A model generated the notes under the pieces. The model saw only the letters and a list, made by a program, of their open reading frames with translations. It was not told the DNA's origin and did no database searches. A program made the translations under genes and the position numbers. 64,000 bases of DNA from RPQJ01 sp963846885 (lineage in GTDB: Bacteria; Pseudomonadota; Gammaproteobacteria; Steroidobacterales; Steroidobacteraceae): NCBI GenBank assembly GCA_963846885.1, contig CAWJXS010000023.1, positions 124,001 through 188,000 of the forward strand, given 5' to 3'. Of this stretch, positions 9,146-17,815 are shown piece after piece (position 1 is the stretch's first letter; each line of letters starts with the position of its first letter).

Positions 9146-10294
9146 TTGTCGACACAATTCAAAAATACCTGCCGTGCCGGTGCAGCTGTCGTCCTCGCCA
9201 TTTCGCTGCTGAGTCTCGGCGCCTGCAGCAAGGGTACCGACGACACGCCCGAGCAGGCGGAGGCGGTTGCGCTGCTGGTTTCTCCCGAAGACCTGGTTAC
9301 GGTAAGCAACAGTGCGCTCGCGTCCGGGCCTTCTATCACCGGGTCCGTCGAAGCGGAGCGTCGCGCCGACCTGCGTGCCGAAGTGTCTGCGGTAGTCCTG
9401 TCCGTCCTCAAGGAGAACGGCGATCCGGTCCGCCGCGGGGATCTGCTCGTGCGTCTCGACGCGAACGCCATCCGCGACAGCCTGACGGCCGCAGAGGCTT
9501 CAGCGCGTGCTGCCGCGCAGGCCTTCGAACAGGCGGAGCGTCAATACCAGCGCATGGTCAAGCTGCGCGAGACAGGCATGGTCGCGATGCAGCAGCTCGA
9601 GGACGCCGAGACTCAGCGCAACAACGCGCAAAGCGAGCGAGCTGCGGCGCGCACACGCGAGGTCACCGCGCGCCAGCAACTGGAGCGTACCGAAGTGCGT
9701 GCACCATTCGACGGAATTGTCAGCGAGCGGAAGGTTTCCGCCGGTGACACGGCGTCGGTCGGCAAGGAACTGATGCAGATCATCGATCCGACCAGCCTGC
9801 GCTTCGAAGGCCGAGTATCGGCCGACAGCATCGGGCAGGTGGCCGCGGGTCAACGCGTCAGCTTCCGCATTCAAGGCTTTGCCGATACCGACGTTGCCGG
9901 CACGGTGACGCGCGTGAATCCGGCCGCGAACGCCGCGACCCGCCAGGTCGAGGTTCTGGTGAGCTTCGACGATCCGCAACAGCAGCCCGGCGTGACCGGG
10001 TTATATGCCGAGGGGCGCGTCGAGACGCGCAGCGCCAAGGCGCTTACCGTTCCTGCGGCATCGGTGGTGCGTGAGGGCGACAGCGCCTTCGCATGGCGCG
10101 TCAAGGACGGCACCGTGCAGAAGGTGAAGCTCGATCTCGGCGTCCGCGATGCACGCACAGGACAGTACGTCGTCAACGCCGGTCTCGCTGCAGGTGACAG
10201 CGTGCTGCGCTATCCGGGCTCGAGCCTGAAAGACGGACAACCCGCACGGCTCGCCGGCAGCCCGGAGAACGCGACCGTGACTGCGGAGCAATAG
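9146..10294 (+). CDS. RND efflux periplasmic adaptor lipoprotein (HlyD/MFP family)
   Basis: 382 residues. A TTG start is chosen because it gives a clean lipoprotein signal (SLLSLGACSKG, lipidated Cys near residue 28) and has a GAGG ribosome site eight bases upstream; no ATG gives a signal peptide. After the signal come a lipoyl half-motif (ADLRAEVSAVVLSVLKENGD), an alpha-helical hairpin rich in Ala, Gln and Glu, the second lipoyl half (RTEVRAPFDGIVSERKVSAG), and beta-barrel and membrane-proximal domains. It would bridge the RND pump encoded three bases downstream to an outer-membrane channel; no channel gene lies nearby. Substrate unknown. It is the first gene of the island region after the tRNA. 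Confidence 0.92.
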   Translation: MSTQFKNTCRAGAAVVLAISLLSLGACSKGTDDTPEQAEAVALLVSPEDLVTVSNSALASGPSITGSVEAERRADLRAEVSAVVLSVLKENGDPVRRGDLLVRLDANAIRDSLTAAEASARAAAQAFEQAERQYQRMVKLRETGMVAMQQLEDAETQRNNAQSERAAARTREVTARQQLERTEVRAPFDGIVSERKVSAGDTASVGKELMQIIDPTSLRFEGRVSADSIGQVAAGQRVSFRIQGFADTDVAGTVTRVNPAANAATRQVEVLVSFDDPQQQPGVTGLYAEGRVETRSAKALTVPAASVVREGDSAFAWRVKDGTVQKVKLDLGVRDARTGQYVVNAGLAAGDSVLRYPGSSLKDGQPARLAGSPENATVTAEQ

Positions 10295-10297
10295 GTC

Positions 10298-13200
10298 ATG
10301 TTCCTGTCCGATTTCAGCATCAAGCAGCCAGTGACCACGGTTGCGATCGTCATCGTGCTCATGTGTCTCGGTCTGCTGGCGCTGAAGAATCTGCGTGTCA
10401 ACCAGATTCCTGACGTCGATCAGCCGGTGATGGTGGTCAATTTCCCTTATCCGGGCGCATCGCCGGAAACCGTGGAGCGGGAGATCGTCAACCGCGTCGA
10501 GAAGGCGCTGCAGAGCATTCCGCAGGTCTACGAGATCCGCTCGACGTCCTCGGAAGGCAACGCCCGCATCGTCATCATCTTCGACTTCAAGAAGGAAATG
10601 ACGGAGGCAGCCGACGAGATCCGCAACGCCATCGCTTCGGTGCGCTACAAGTTGCCGATCGAGATGCGCGAGCCGGTGCTCAACCGCATCGATCCGTCGG
10701 CGCAGCCGATCATGCAGCTGGCGCTGTCGTCGGAACGGCAGACTCACGCCGAGATCTCGCGCCTCGCGGAGGACGTGCTAGCGGACCGACTGCGGGGGCT
10801 TGACGGTGTCGCCGTGGTCAACGTCGAAGGTTCGTTGAGGCGCGAGCTGTCGGTGCTGTTGCACGCGGAGAAGCTGCGTGAGTTCAACGTTTCGGTGAGC
10901 GACGTGGTCAATGCGCTGCGAGCGCAGAACACCACCGCGCCTGTGGGTCGCGTCAAGGGAGTCCTCGACGAGCAGAACATCCGGCTGGTCGGACGCATCG
11001 AATCACCGGCCGAATTCAACGACGTCGTGGTCAGGCGCGCTGGCAACGAAATCGTTCGGCTGGGCCAGGTGGCGACCGTCGAGGACGGCTTTGCCGAGCC
11101 TGAGACCATCAGCCTGCGCAACGGCCACCCAAACGTGGGCGTGTCCGTGATCCGCTCGCGCGAGGCGAGCACCGTAAGCGTGGCCGAGCTCGTTCGCAAG
11201 GAAGTGGCCGAGATCAACAAGACCCTGCCGGAGGGGACCCAGCTCGACGTGACCATGGACGGTGGCGAGGATGCCTCCAACTCGCTGCGCAACGTCGTCG
11301 AGGCGCTGATCTTCGGCGCCGTGCTGACGATTTTCGTCGTGTACGCCTTCCTGAACTCCTGGCGTTCGACGCTGATTACGAGCCTGTCGCTGCCGACCTC
11401 GGTCATTGCGGCATTCATTGCGGTGTGGGCCGCAGGTTTCACGCTGAACTTCATGACTCTGCTGGGACTGTCGCTGGCGATCGGCGTACTCATCGACGAT
11501 GCGATCGTGGTGCGTGAGAACATTGTCCGCCACATGGAGCGCGGCGAGGACCGCGTCACCGCCGCGCGCAACGGCACGGCGGAGATCGGGCTCGCCGTCA
11601 CCGCGACGACGTTCTCCATCGTGGCGGTATTCGTTCCGGTGGCATTCATGGGCGGCAGCGCCGGCGAGTGGTTCCGGCCATTCGGCGTCACCGTCGTGTC
11701 TTCGGTGCTGGTCAGCCTGCTGATTTCCTTCACGCTCGACCCGATGCTGTCGGCCTACTGGGGCGATCCGCCCGGCTATGCTCACAGCGAGCGCCGCGGC
11801 CTTGGGAAGTATCTGCAGCAGTTCAATCGTTGGTTCGATCATCAGGCAGACCGTTACGGCAGGGTCATTTCCTGGGCCCTGCATCACCGCAAGTGGATGA
11901 CCGGGATTGCAGTGCTTACCCTGGCATCGGCCCTCGTGTTGCAAGCCACCATCGGCGGAAGCGAATTCCTGCCGAAGTCGGACTACGGCATGATCGCGGT
12001 CGAAGTGCGAACCCCATCGAGCGCCAGTCTCGAATACGCCCGCGGCAAGGTCGAGAAGGCAGCGGAGCTCGCGCGCTCGATGCCCGAAACCGTGGCCACC
12101 AACACCCGGGTGAACGCAGGCGGCGGCCGCATCTACGTGGACATAGGCAAGAGCCGGGACCGCAGCCGATCCGCCGTCGAAGTCGCGGCCGCACTGCGTG
12201 TGCTGCTCAAGCAACTGGTCGGGGCCGAATACGTCGTGCTCGACGATCTGAACAACGGCGCGCAGAAACCGGTGCAGATACAGTTCTACGGCGAGGATTC
12301 GCGCCGTCTCATGGAGATCACCAACGCGTACATGGAGAAGATGCGTGGCATCCCGGGGGCGGTCGATGTGGGCCTCTCCGAACAGGAGCCCAAGGACGAA
12401 CTCCGCATCGAGCTCGATCGCGGATTGGCCAACCAGCTCGGGATCTCCATGAGTGATGCCGCGCAGGCCTTGCGGGTGGCGTTCGCCGGAGTTGAAGTGG
12501 GTGACTGGGTGGACCCGGTGGGCGAATCGCGCGACGTCGCGGTACGCCTGCGCGCCGAAGATCGGGTTACGGCCAGCAATATCGAGCACCTTCCCGTCGC
12601 GGTGGCCGGCACTGACATGATGGTGCCGCTCGAGCAGATCGCAACCGTCACGCTCGACAAGGGGCCGGCGCGGATCCAGCATCTGGATGGCAGGCGCACG
12701 GTTACTGTCTCCGCAAACGTGGAGGGGCGCGCTGCGGGCGAAGTCACCGCCGATGCCATGAAGATCGCGAAAGCCATCGAGTTTCCGATCGGTTACGGCC
12801 TGTCCCTGGGTGGCGCTTCGCGCGACCAGGCTGAGATATTCAGCGAGATGCTCACTGCGCTCGTCCTGGGCATCGGCGTCATGTACCTGGTGCTGGTCAT
12901 GCAGTTCGGCTCCTTTACCGCGCCTTTGCCGGTGATGTTGTCCCTGCCGCTGTCGCTGATCGGCGTGGTGCTCGCGCTGCTCGTGACTGGTGGAACGCTC
13001 AACCTGATGAGCTTGATCGGCGTCATCATGCTGATGGGGCTGGTCGCAAAAAATGCCATTCTGCTGCTCGACTGCGCACGCAGGGAAGAGGCCCAGGGCG
13101 TCGATCGCGAGGAGGCGTTGATGCACGCGGGCCGCATGCGACTGCGCCCGATCCTGATGACTACGTTCGCGCTCGTCGCGGGCATGGTGCCGGTGGCGAT

Positions 13201-13597
13201 CGGGCTGGGCGAAGGCGGTGAATTCTATCGGCCGATGGCGGTGGCCATCATCGGTGGGGTCCTTACCTCGACCGCGCTCACGTTGTTGGTGATCCCGAGC
13301 TTCTACGACAGCACAGAGATCGCGAGCGAGCGAGCGAAGCTCAAGTTCAGGGCGCGCGCGGCGTTGGGCAATCCGTTCGTGGCTTTCGTCGTGACGTTTG
13401 TCGAAGGCTTGCTGACCCTGACGTTGCTGCGTTTCCTGTATCGCGCGGCGCGTTGGCTGCTCAATCTCGCACCTGCCGAACATCCGGTGGAGCGTGCGGC
13501 ACGACTGAAGGGTTTCGCAGTTCCGGAGGGGTTTGAACCCTATCCGGCGCCATGGCAGCGGCAGCGCGGCACCTTGACCCTGGCCACCAGCGGTTGA
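10298..13597 (+). CDS. RND efflux permease (HAE1-like inner-membrane pump)
   Basis: 1099 residues with the twofold RND layout: one N-terminal helix, a large periplasmic porter domain, a helix bundle, then the same again. The TM4 proton-relay pair is present as Asp400-Asp401 in IGVLIDDAIVVREN, matching Asp407/408 of AcrB. The protein pairs with the adaptor three bases upstream and is probably co-transcribed. The C-terminus is longer than usual: after the last standard helix about 80 residues include an additional hydrophobic stretch near VVTFVEGLLTLTLLRFLY. The substrate cannot be read from sequence; drug, dye or metabolite export is the family range. Confidence 0.93.
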   Translation: MFLSDFSIKQPVTTVAIVIVLMCLGLLALKNLRVNQIPDVDQPVMVVNFPYPGASPETVEREIVNRVEKALQSIPQVYEIRSTSSEGNARIVIIFDFKKEMTEAADEIRNAIASVRYKLPIEMREPVLNRIDPSAQPIMQLALSSERQTHAEISRLAEDVLADRLRGLDGVAVVNVEGSLRRELSVLLHAEKLREFNVSVSDVVNALRAQNTTAPVGRVKGVLDEQNIRLVGRIESPAEFNDVVVRRAGNEIVRLGQVATVEDGFAEPETISLRNGHPNVGVSVIRSREASTVSVAELVRKEVAEINKTLPEGTQLDVTMDGGEDASNSLRNVVEALIFGAVLTIFVVYAFLNSWRSTLITSLSLPTSVIAAFIAVWAAGFTLNFMTLLGLSLAIGVLIDDAIVVRENIVRHMERGEDRVTAARNGTAEIGLAVTATTFSIVAVFVPVAFMGGSAGEWFRPFGVTVVSSVLVSLLISFTLDPMLSAYWGDPPGYAHSERRGLGKYLQQFNRWFDHQADRYGRVISWALHHRKWMTGIAVLTLASALVLQATIGGSEFLPKSDYGMIAVEVRTPSSASLEYARGKVEKAAELARSMPETVATNTRVNAGGGRIYVDIGKSRDRSRSAVEVAAALRVLLKQLVGAEYVVLDDLNNGAQKPVQIQFYGEDSRRLMEITNAYMEKMRGIPGAVDVGLSEQEPKDELRIELDRGLANQLGISMSDAAQALRVAFAGVEVGDWVDPVGESRDVAVRLRAEDRVTASNIEHLPVAVAGTDMMVPLEQIATVTLDKGPARIQHLDGRRTVTVSANVEGRAAGEVTADAMKIAKAIEFPIGYGLSLGGASRDQAEIFSEMLTALVLGIGVMYLVLVMQFGSFTAPLPVMLSLPLSLIGVVLALLVTGGTLNLMSLIGVIMLMGLVAKNAILLLDCARREEAQGVDREEALMHAGRMRLRPILMTTFALVAGMVPVAIGLGEGGEFYRPMAVAIIGGVLTSTALTLLVIPSFYDSTEIASERAKLKFRARAALGNPFVAFVVTFVEGLLTLTLLRFLYRAARWLLNLAPAEHPVERAARLKGFAVPEGFEPYPAPWQRQRGTLTLATSG

Positions 13598-13721
13598 AGG
13601 TACTCGCGGACGTGCCCCTGAAGCGTGACGGTCGTTGGCAATGCGTCGCTACCCAAGGGGTCAGGGTGACGAAGACGTGATGATTATCGATTCGCTCAAG
13701 GTTCAGACCAATCGACGATAG

Positions 13722-13752
13722 CCACGAACCCCGGCTCCGGCCGGGGTCGTGG
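13722..13752. terminator. Hairpin between convergent genes
   Basis: CCACGAACCCCGG and CCGGGGTCGTGG form a strong near-perfect inverted repeat around a short CTCCGG centre. It sits between the RND permease (plus strand) and a small membrane protein (minus strand). There is no T-run on either side, so if it ends transcription it would do so bidirectionally and imperfectly. Confidence 0.4.
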
Positions 13753-13776
13753 CCGAGCGCGGTCAAGGCCTTACGC

Positions 13777-14172
13777 CTAACCCTGCACGGGATAGAACAG
13801 GACCGTGAGCAGCGCGAGGCCGCTGTACATGCCGATCTCGAGCGTCTCCGAGATGGGCTGGATGCGCAGGAGCGCCCCCCAGACGTGCACGACGACCATG
13901 AAGGCCGCCACAGCCAGCAGGACCTGGAACGTGAAGACCAAGCCCGTCCCGGTCACTGCCGCCCGCAGCATGAGCAGTTCGACGATCAGGATGAAGGCCC
14001 CGAGGCAACGGCCAAAATAGACGGCCAGGTCCGTCTCTTCGGGAATCTTCCAGCCGAACCATCCGGCCCACCTGAGCGGTGCCACGAAGATCGGCAGCGC
14101 GAACGCCAGCGTCGTCACCGACATCAGGCAAAGCAGGTAGGTCTGCGCGTGCGCGCCCCAGACTCCGATCAT
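13777..14172 (-). CDS. Small four-helix membrane protein, unknown function
   Basis: 131 residues with four predicted membrane helices and almost no soluble domain. The order is an N-terminal helix, a Trp-rich loop WAGWFGWKIPEETDLAVYFG, then three more hydrophobic segments ending FYPVQG. The fold size recalls DoxX-like or DUF4345-type small membrane proteins, but no diagnostic motif was recognised. The next gene on the same strand, a c-type cytochrome lipoprotein 41 bases upstream, may share a transcript and hint at a redox setting. The frame overlapping it on the same strand (13763-14182) has no membrane pattern and was rejected. Confidence 0.7.
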   Translation of the reverse strand: MIGVWGAHAQTYLLCLMSVTTLAFALPIFVAPLRWAGWFGWKIPEETDLAVYFGRCLGAFILIVELLMLRAAVTGTGLVFTFQVLLAVAAFMVVVHVWGALLRIQPISETLEIGMYSGLALLTVLFYPVQG

Positions 14173-14213
14173 GCGGTTTCACCCTGCAGCAGACCCCCCG
14201 CGATGAAGGGGCG

Positions 14214-14597
14214 TCAGTTATTCTTCGCGCCTTCCTCGACCCATTTGCGGATGATCGCGATCTCGCGCGGCTCGAGTGGCTTGGCGTTGCCGTGCGGCAT
14301 CTTGAGCGACGGGTCGGCGCGTCCTTCGATCAGCATGACCAGGACGCTCGTCAGGGGATCGCCCGGCAGCACCACCGGCCCGTATTGCGTGCCTTTCATC
14401 AACGTGTCGTAGCTCGTGAGCTCGAAGCCGCTCACGACATACCCGGCCTGGTCGGCAACGTGACAGCCCTTGCAGTGCTTTTCGAGAATGGGGGACACGT
14501 CCCTCGCGTAGCTGACTTCAGGCTCGCGCCCGCAGCCTGCCAGCATCAGCAGTACGGCCGGGGCGGCGGCAAGACAGCGCAGTGACTTCGCGTTCAT
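14214..14597 (-). CDS. c-type cytochrome lipoprotein (single CxxCH, PSCyt1-like)
   Basis: 127 residues. The N-terminus is a lipoprotein signal (VLLMLAGCG) with the lipidated Cys at residue 22. The haem site CKGCH follows in DVSPILEKHCKGCHVADQAG, and a likely axial Met lies in PSLKMPHG, a layout typical of small planctomycete-type cytochrome c domains fused to lipoproteins. It would be anchored in the periplasm as a one-haem electron carrier, or act as a haem domain for a partner not seen here. It reads towards the small membrane protein gene, probably as one operon. Confidence 0.8.
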   Translation of the reverse strand: MNAKSLRCLAAAPAVLLMLAGCGREPEVSYARDVSPILEKHCKGCHVADQAGYVVSGFELTSYDTLMKGTQYGPVVLPGDPLTSVLVMLIEGRADPSLKMPHGNAKPLEPREIAIIRKWVEEGAKNN

Positions 14598-14755
14598 CCT
14601 GACTCCCCATGGTGCAGCTTTTGCCCGACGTTCCCCCTCATACTCGACGTCCGCAATCCGCTGATCTACTTAGTTCCTCCATCGTCCTGTTGCGCAAGGG
14701 AGGGCCCACGACCCATGCTGCAAGCGTCAAGACAGGCGATTAATTCGGGAGTCAG

Positions 14756-14995
14756 ATGAAACGACCAGATCAGGTCTGTGAGAGTTGCTGGCGAGTGAGC
14801 AGGGCATCGACGGTCCCCGTGAACGAGATCGCGTGCCACCACAACAAGGTGCTCGCAACGTGGCACGCGGATACGGAGGAGTGGACGTACCAGCACCGGG
14901 TCGCCCGCAAGCGACCCAGCCAGAAGCAGAGCGCGCAGTTGGCCGATCTGTTCGACCAGGCCAGCGCCATGACTCGTCGGCGGGACGAGCCCTGA
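14756..14995 (+). CDS. Small CxxC...CHH protein, copy 1 (unknown, putative metal-binding)
   Basis: 79 residues starting MKRPDQVCESCWRVSRAS. Cys8 and Cys11 (CxxC) plus Cys27-His28-His29 would make a plausible zinc-binding set; the C-terminal half is charged and helical. The start is an ATG with GGGAG seven bases upstream. A second copy, near-identical at both ends, lies at 21779-22018. Strong conservation between the two copies and a preserved length argue for a real coding gene. No family was recognised. It lies in the island region, about 120 bases before a tRNA-end-like sequence. Confidence 0.65.
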   Translation: MKRPDQVCESCWRVSRASTVPVNEIACHHNKVLATWHADTEEWTYQHRVARKRPSQKQSAQLADLFDQASAMTRRRDEP

Positions 14996-15117
14996 CTGCA
15001 CGCCCGCGTCGTGTGGCCGGCGGGTTTCGCATTAACTCAACGGCTAACCCTTTGTGCGAAATGAAAATATGCAGCTGACTTCGCACGAGCGGGATTCGTA
15101 AATGGCTTCCGTAGCGT

Positions 15118-15165
15118 TCCCCCGCTACCAATCAGATCAGGGGCTCCCGCAAGGAAGCCCTTTTT
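15118..15165 (+). repeat. Degenerate tRNA-end-like sequence with hairpin
   Basis: TCCCCCGCTACCA at 15118-15130 repeats the last 12 bases of tRNA-fMet exactly (CCCCCGCTACCA). It is followed within a dozen bases by a terminator-like hairpin, GGGCT...AGCCC at 15141-15160, with a run of five T. The bases in between do not match the other repeats. It may be an older or different attachment scar. With only 12 identical bases, chance cannot be excluded. Confidence 0.4.
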
Positions 15166-15261
15166 GGTCGGGCAAGTGCAATGCCTGGCTTGGTGGTTAT
15201 CGTGGTGTTCTCCGGTCTACGATAGGCTGTGGCGGTCGGGAGTCATTCGAGCACCTGCAAC

Positions 15262-16248
15262 ATGGACCCAACATGGACAAGCGTTCCGATCGCCAGGATC
15301 GAAGACCTGCGCGATGCGGTCTATGGCGCCGGGCTCGACGCGACGCAGATGTCGAGGGCCTCTCTCTCGGGCAATCTGACGTTTGTACGACGCGATGATG
15401 TCCTCTTCTGCAGCGGTCTGATCGACGGCCATGTGGCGCTGCGGGGTCCTCTTTCGAATGATCAGATCACAGTTGGGGTCGGCCTTCGGATGGGTGGTGG
15501 CACACGTCACTGGCTCGAGGAAACCGCATCCGGCGCTGTCGGTGTCTTCCTTGGAGGTGACGAGCACGACGCGTTCTACGCGCCTGGCTCGCTATATGCG
15601 ACAGCCACTCTTTCGCTCGACCGGCTGGAACAGCTGGCGGCAGGCCACGAGTATGTCCTTGACCGGCCGGCCCTGGGGGGCACCGGGCTCCACCCGCGGC
15701 CGCTGGCAACGGCGACGCTCAAGCGACTTCGTCACGCCTTCGCACTGATCCACGCGGGCAGTCGCGACGGGATACGCGACACCAGCATCGGCCAGGCACT
15801 GCTCCGCGCGTTGATCGCTCACCTCGGGCGTGCCCCAAGAGTACGCAATCGGGCAGGTCGCACGGACGTACACGCCATGGTCGTCCGGCGGGCACGTGCC
15901 TACATCCTGGAGCATCTTGCCGAGTCGATAACACCCGACACACTGGCGCAGGCCGCCCTCACGTCACGGAGGACTCTGTTTCGAGCCTTTGCAGAGATCC
16001 TTGGCGATACGCCGCAAGTCTATGTCATGCGCCTGAGGCTGCACCGCATCCGGCACGACCTCGCCAGCGACGAGGAGCGGGCCTGTACCGTCGCGCTGAT
16101 TGCCAATCAATGGGGGATCAGCGAATTGGGTCGCATGGCCCGACGGTATCGAGATCTCTTCGGCGAGTTCCCAAGCGATACGCTGGCGAAGGAGCGGCCC
16201 CGCACGCGGCTGGATGCCGGGACGACCCGATTGGCACGCTCTGCATAG
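15262..16248 (+). CDS. AraC-family transcriptional regulator
   Basis: 328 residues from the ATG in the context AACATGGACCC; a GTG 33 bases earlier is possible but adds no conserved sequence. The N-terminal 200 residues form an effector/dimer domain like that of AraC proteins sensing small molecules. The C-terminal ~100 residues hold the double helix-turn-helix, with ESITPDTLAQAALTSRRTLF for the first recognition unit and WGISELGRMARRYRDLFGEF for the second. It lies directly upstream of two DUF1254 genes on the same strand and is their most likely regulator; the ligand is unknown. Confidence 0.88.
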   Translation: MDPTWTSVPIARIEDLRDAVYGAGLDATQMSRASLSGNLTFVRRDDVLFCSGLIDGHVALRGPLSNDQITVGVGLRMGGGTRHWLEETASGAVGVFLGGDEHDAFYAPGSLYATATLSLDRLEQLAAGHEYVLDRPALGGTGLHPRPLATATLKRLRHAFALIHAGSRDGIRDTSIGQALLRALIAHLGRAPRVRNRAGRTDVHAMVVRRARAYILEHLAESITPDTLAQAALTSRRTLFRAFAEILGDTPQVYVMRLRLHRIRHDLASDEERACTVALIANQWGISELGRMARRYRDLFGEFPSDTLAKERPRTRLDAGTTRLARSA

Positions 16249-16394
16249 TCTGACCTGAGCCGCGTCTCGTACAGTCGGACGGCCGCAAACGAATTCCTGT
16301 CCTGCACGGCCGGACGGGGCAAGTGCGGCTCGGTGAACGCGCAGATCGAGTCGGGCAAGTGCCAGGCGAATGCCGCCATTGGAGGGGAATCAGT

Positions 16395-17786
16395 ATGCGG
16401 AAGGTACTCGCTCGTCTCGCCGTTCTGGCCTCGGTCGTCATGCTGGCGATGTCGATTTCGGCTCCCTTGCGCGCGGAGACAGTATCCACGGATGAGGCAA
16501 GAAGAATCGCGGCTGACGCGTACCTGTATGCCTATCCGATGCTCTACAACTACAAGACGCTGTTTCAGCAGGCGGTCGACCCTTCGTTCCCTGGCTACGT
16601 GGGTGGGTTCGATCGCTTCCGTCACTACTCGCGTGGCTTCACGCCGGCCGACAAGGACATCGTCACACCCAGCAACGACACACCCTACTCGTGGGCCTGG
16701 CTCGACCTGCGGACGGAGCCGATGGTGGTCTCTGTCCCGGCGTCGCCGGACCGTTACTACGTCCTCCAGTGGTTCGATCTCTACACCCACAATTTCGCCT
16801 ATCTGGGTTCACGGGCGACCGGCACCGCAGCGGGTGCATTATCTCTTCGTCGGTCCGGGCTGGAAGGGCGAGACACCGGCCGGCATCACGAAAGTGCTGC
16901 GTGCCGAGACAGAGATCATCGGCACCCTGACGCGGACGAGCTGGTCGGGCCCGGCAGATCGTGACGGCCTGGTCGCGATGCAGCGGCAGTATCGCATCCG
17001 GCCGCTGAGCGAGTTCACGGGTGGCAAGCCTCCGCTGCCCGCGCCGGATTTCCAGTTCCCGGCGTGGGACGAGGCACGTGCCAACTCCATCGGCTTCATC
17101 GACTACCTGAACTTCCTGCTGCAGTTTGCCCCGGCGGTCGACAGCGAAAAGGCGATGATGGAGCGCTTCGCCCGGATCGGCATCGGTCCCGGGCGCGCCT
17201 TTGATCCGGCCACCATCGATCCGGCGACGCGTGCCGCGATCGAGGCCGGCATCAAGGATGGGGCGGCCAAGCTCCAGACCGAACTCGCCAAGACGACCAG
17301 TTCGGTCAATCTCTTCGGTACCCGTGAATTCCTCGGCCCGGACTACGTCATGAGACGGGCGGTCGGTGCCGCCATCGGCATCTACGGGAACTCGAAAGAG
17401 GAGGCCTACTACACGGCTTACAGCGTGGATGCGAACAACAGCCGCTCGACGGCAGCAAGCGCTACGTGCTGCGATTCTCCAAGGACCAGGTGCCGCCGGT
17501 GAAGTTCTTCTGGTCGATGACCATGTACAACCTGCCGGATCGGTTGCTCGTCGACAACCCGATCGAGCGCTATGCCATCGGCAGCCGGACGCAGGGGCTC
17601 AAGACCAACGCCGACGGCTCGGTCGACATCTATCTGCAGTCGGCGTCCCCCGGCAGCGACAAGGAGTCCAACTGGCTGCCGACGCCGCAGCAGGGACCCT
17701 TCTTCATGGTGCTCAGGATGTACGGGCCGGAAGGCAAACTGGCGGCCGGCGAGTGGCAGGCACCCCAGCCGACCGTAGCCGACTAG
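16395..17786 (+). pseudogene. DUF1254/DUF1214 secreted protein, two frameshifts
   Basis: Starts MRKVLARLAVLASVVMLAMS, a signal peptide, after a good AGGGGAAT ribosome site. The protein then reads in three stretches. Frame one runs to about 16832 (...DLYTHNFAYLGSRATGTAAG). The next frame starts near HYLFVGPGWKGETPAGI and runs to about 17442 (...YTAYSVDANNS). The first frame then resumes at DGSKRYVLRFSKDQVPPVKF to the stop. The two shifts (one base gained in a G-run, one base lost in a C-run) cancel, and the sum of about 463 residues is full length for the family. Either a recent pseudogene or two sequencing errors. DUF1254 proteins are periplasmic with no firmly known role. Confidence 0.85.
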
Positions 17787-17815
17787 CCATGCCGATCTCC
17801 AAAGGGAGTATGTAT

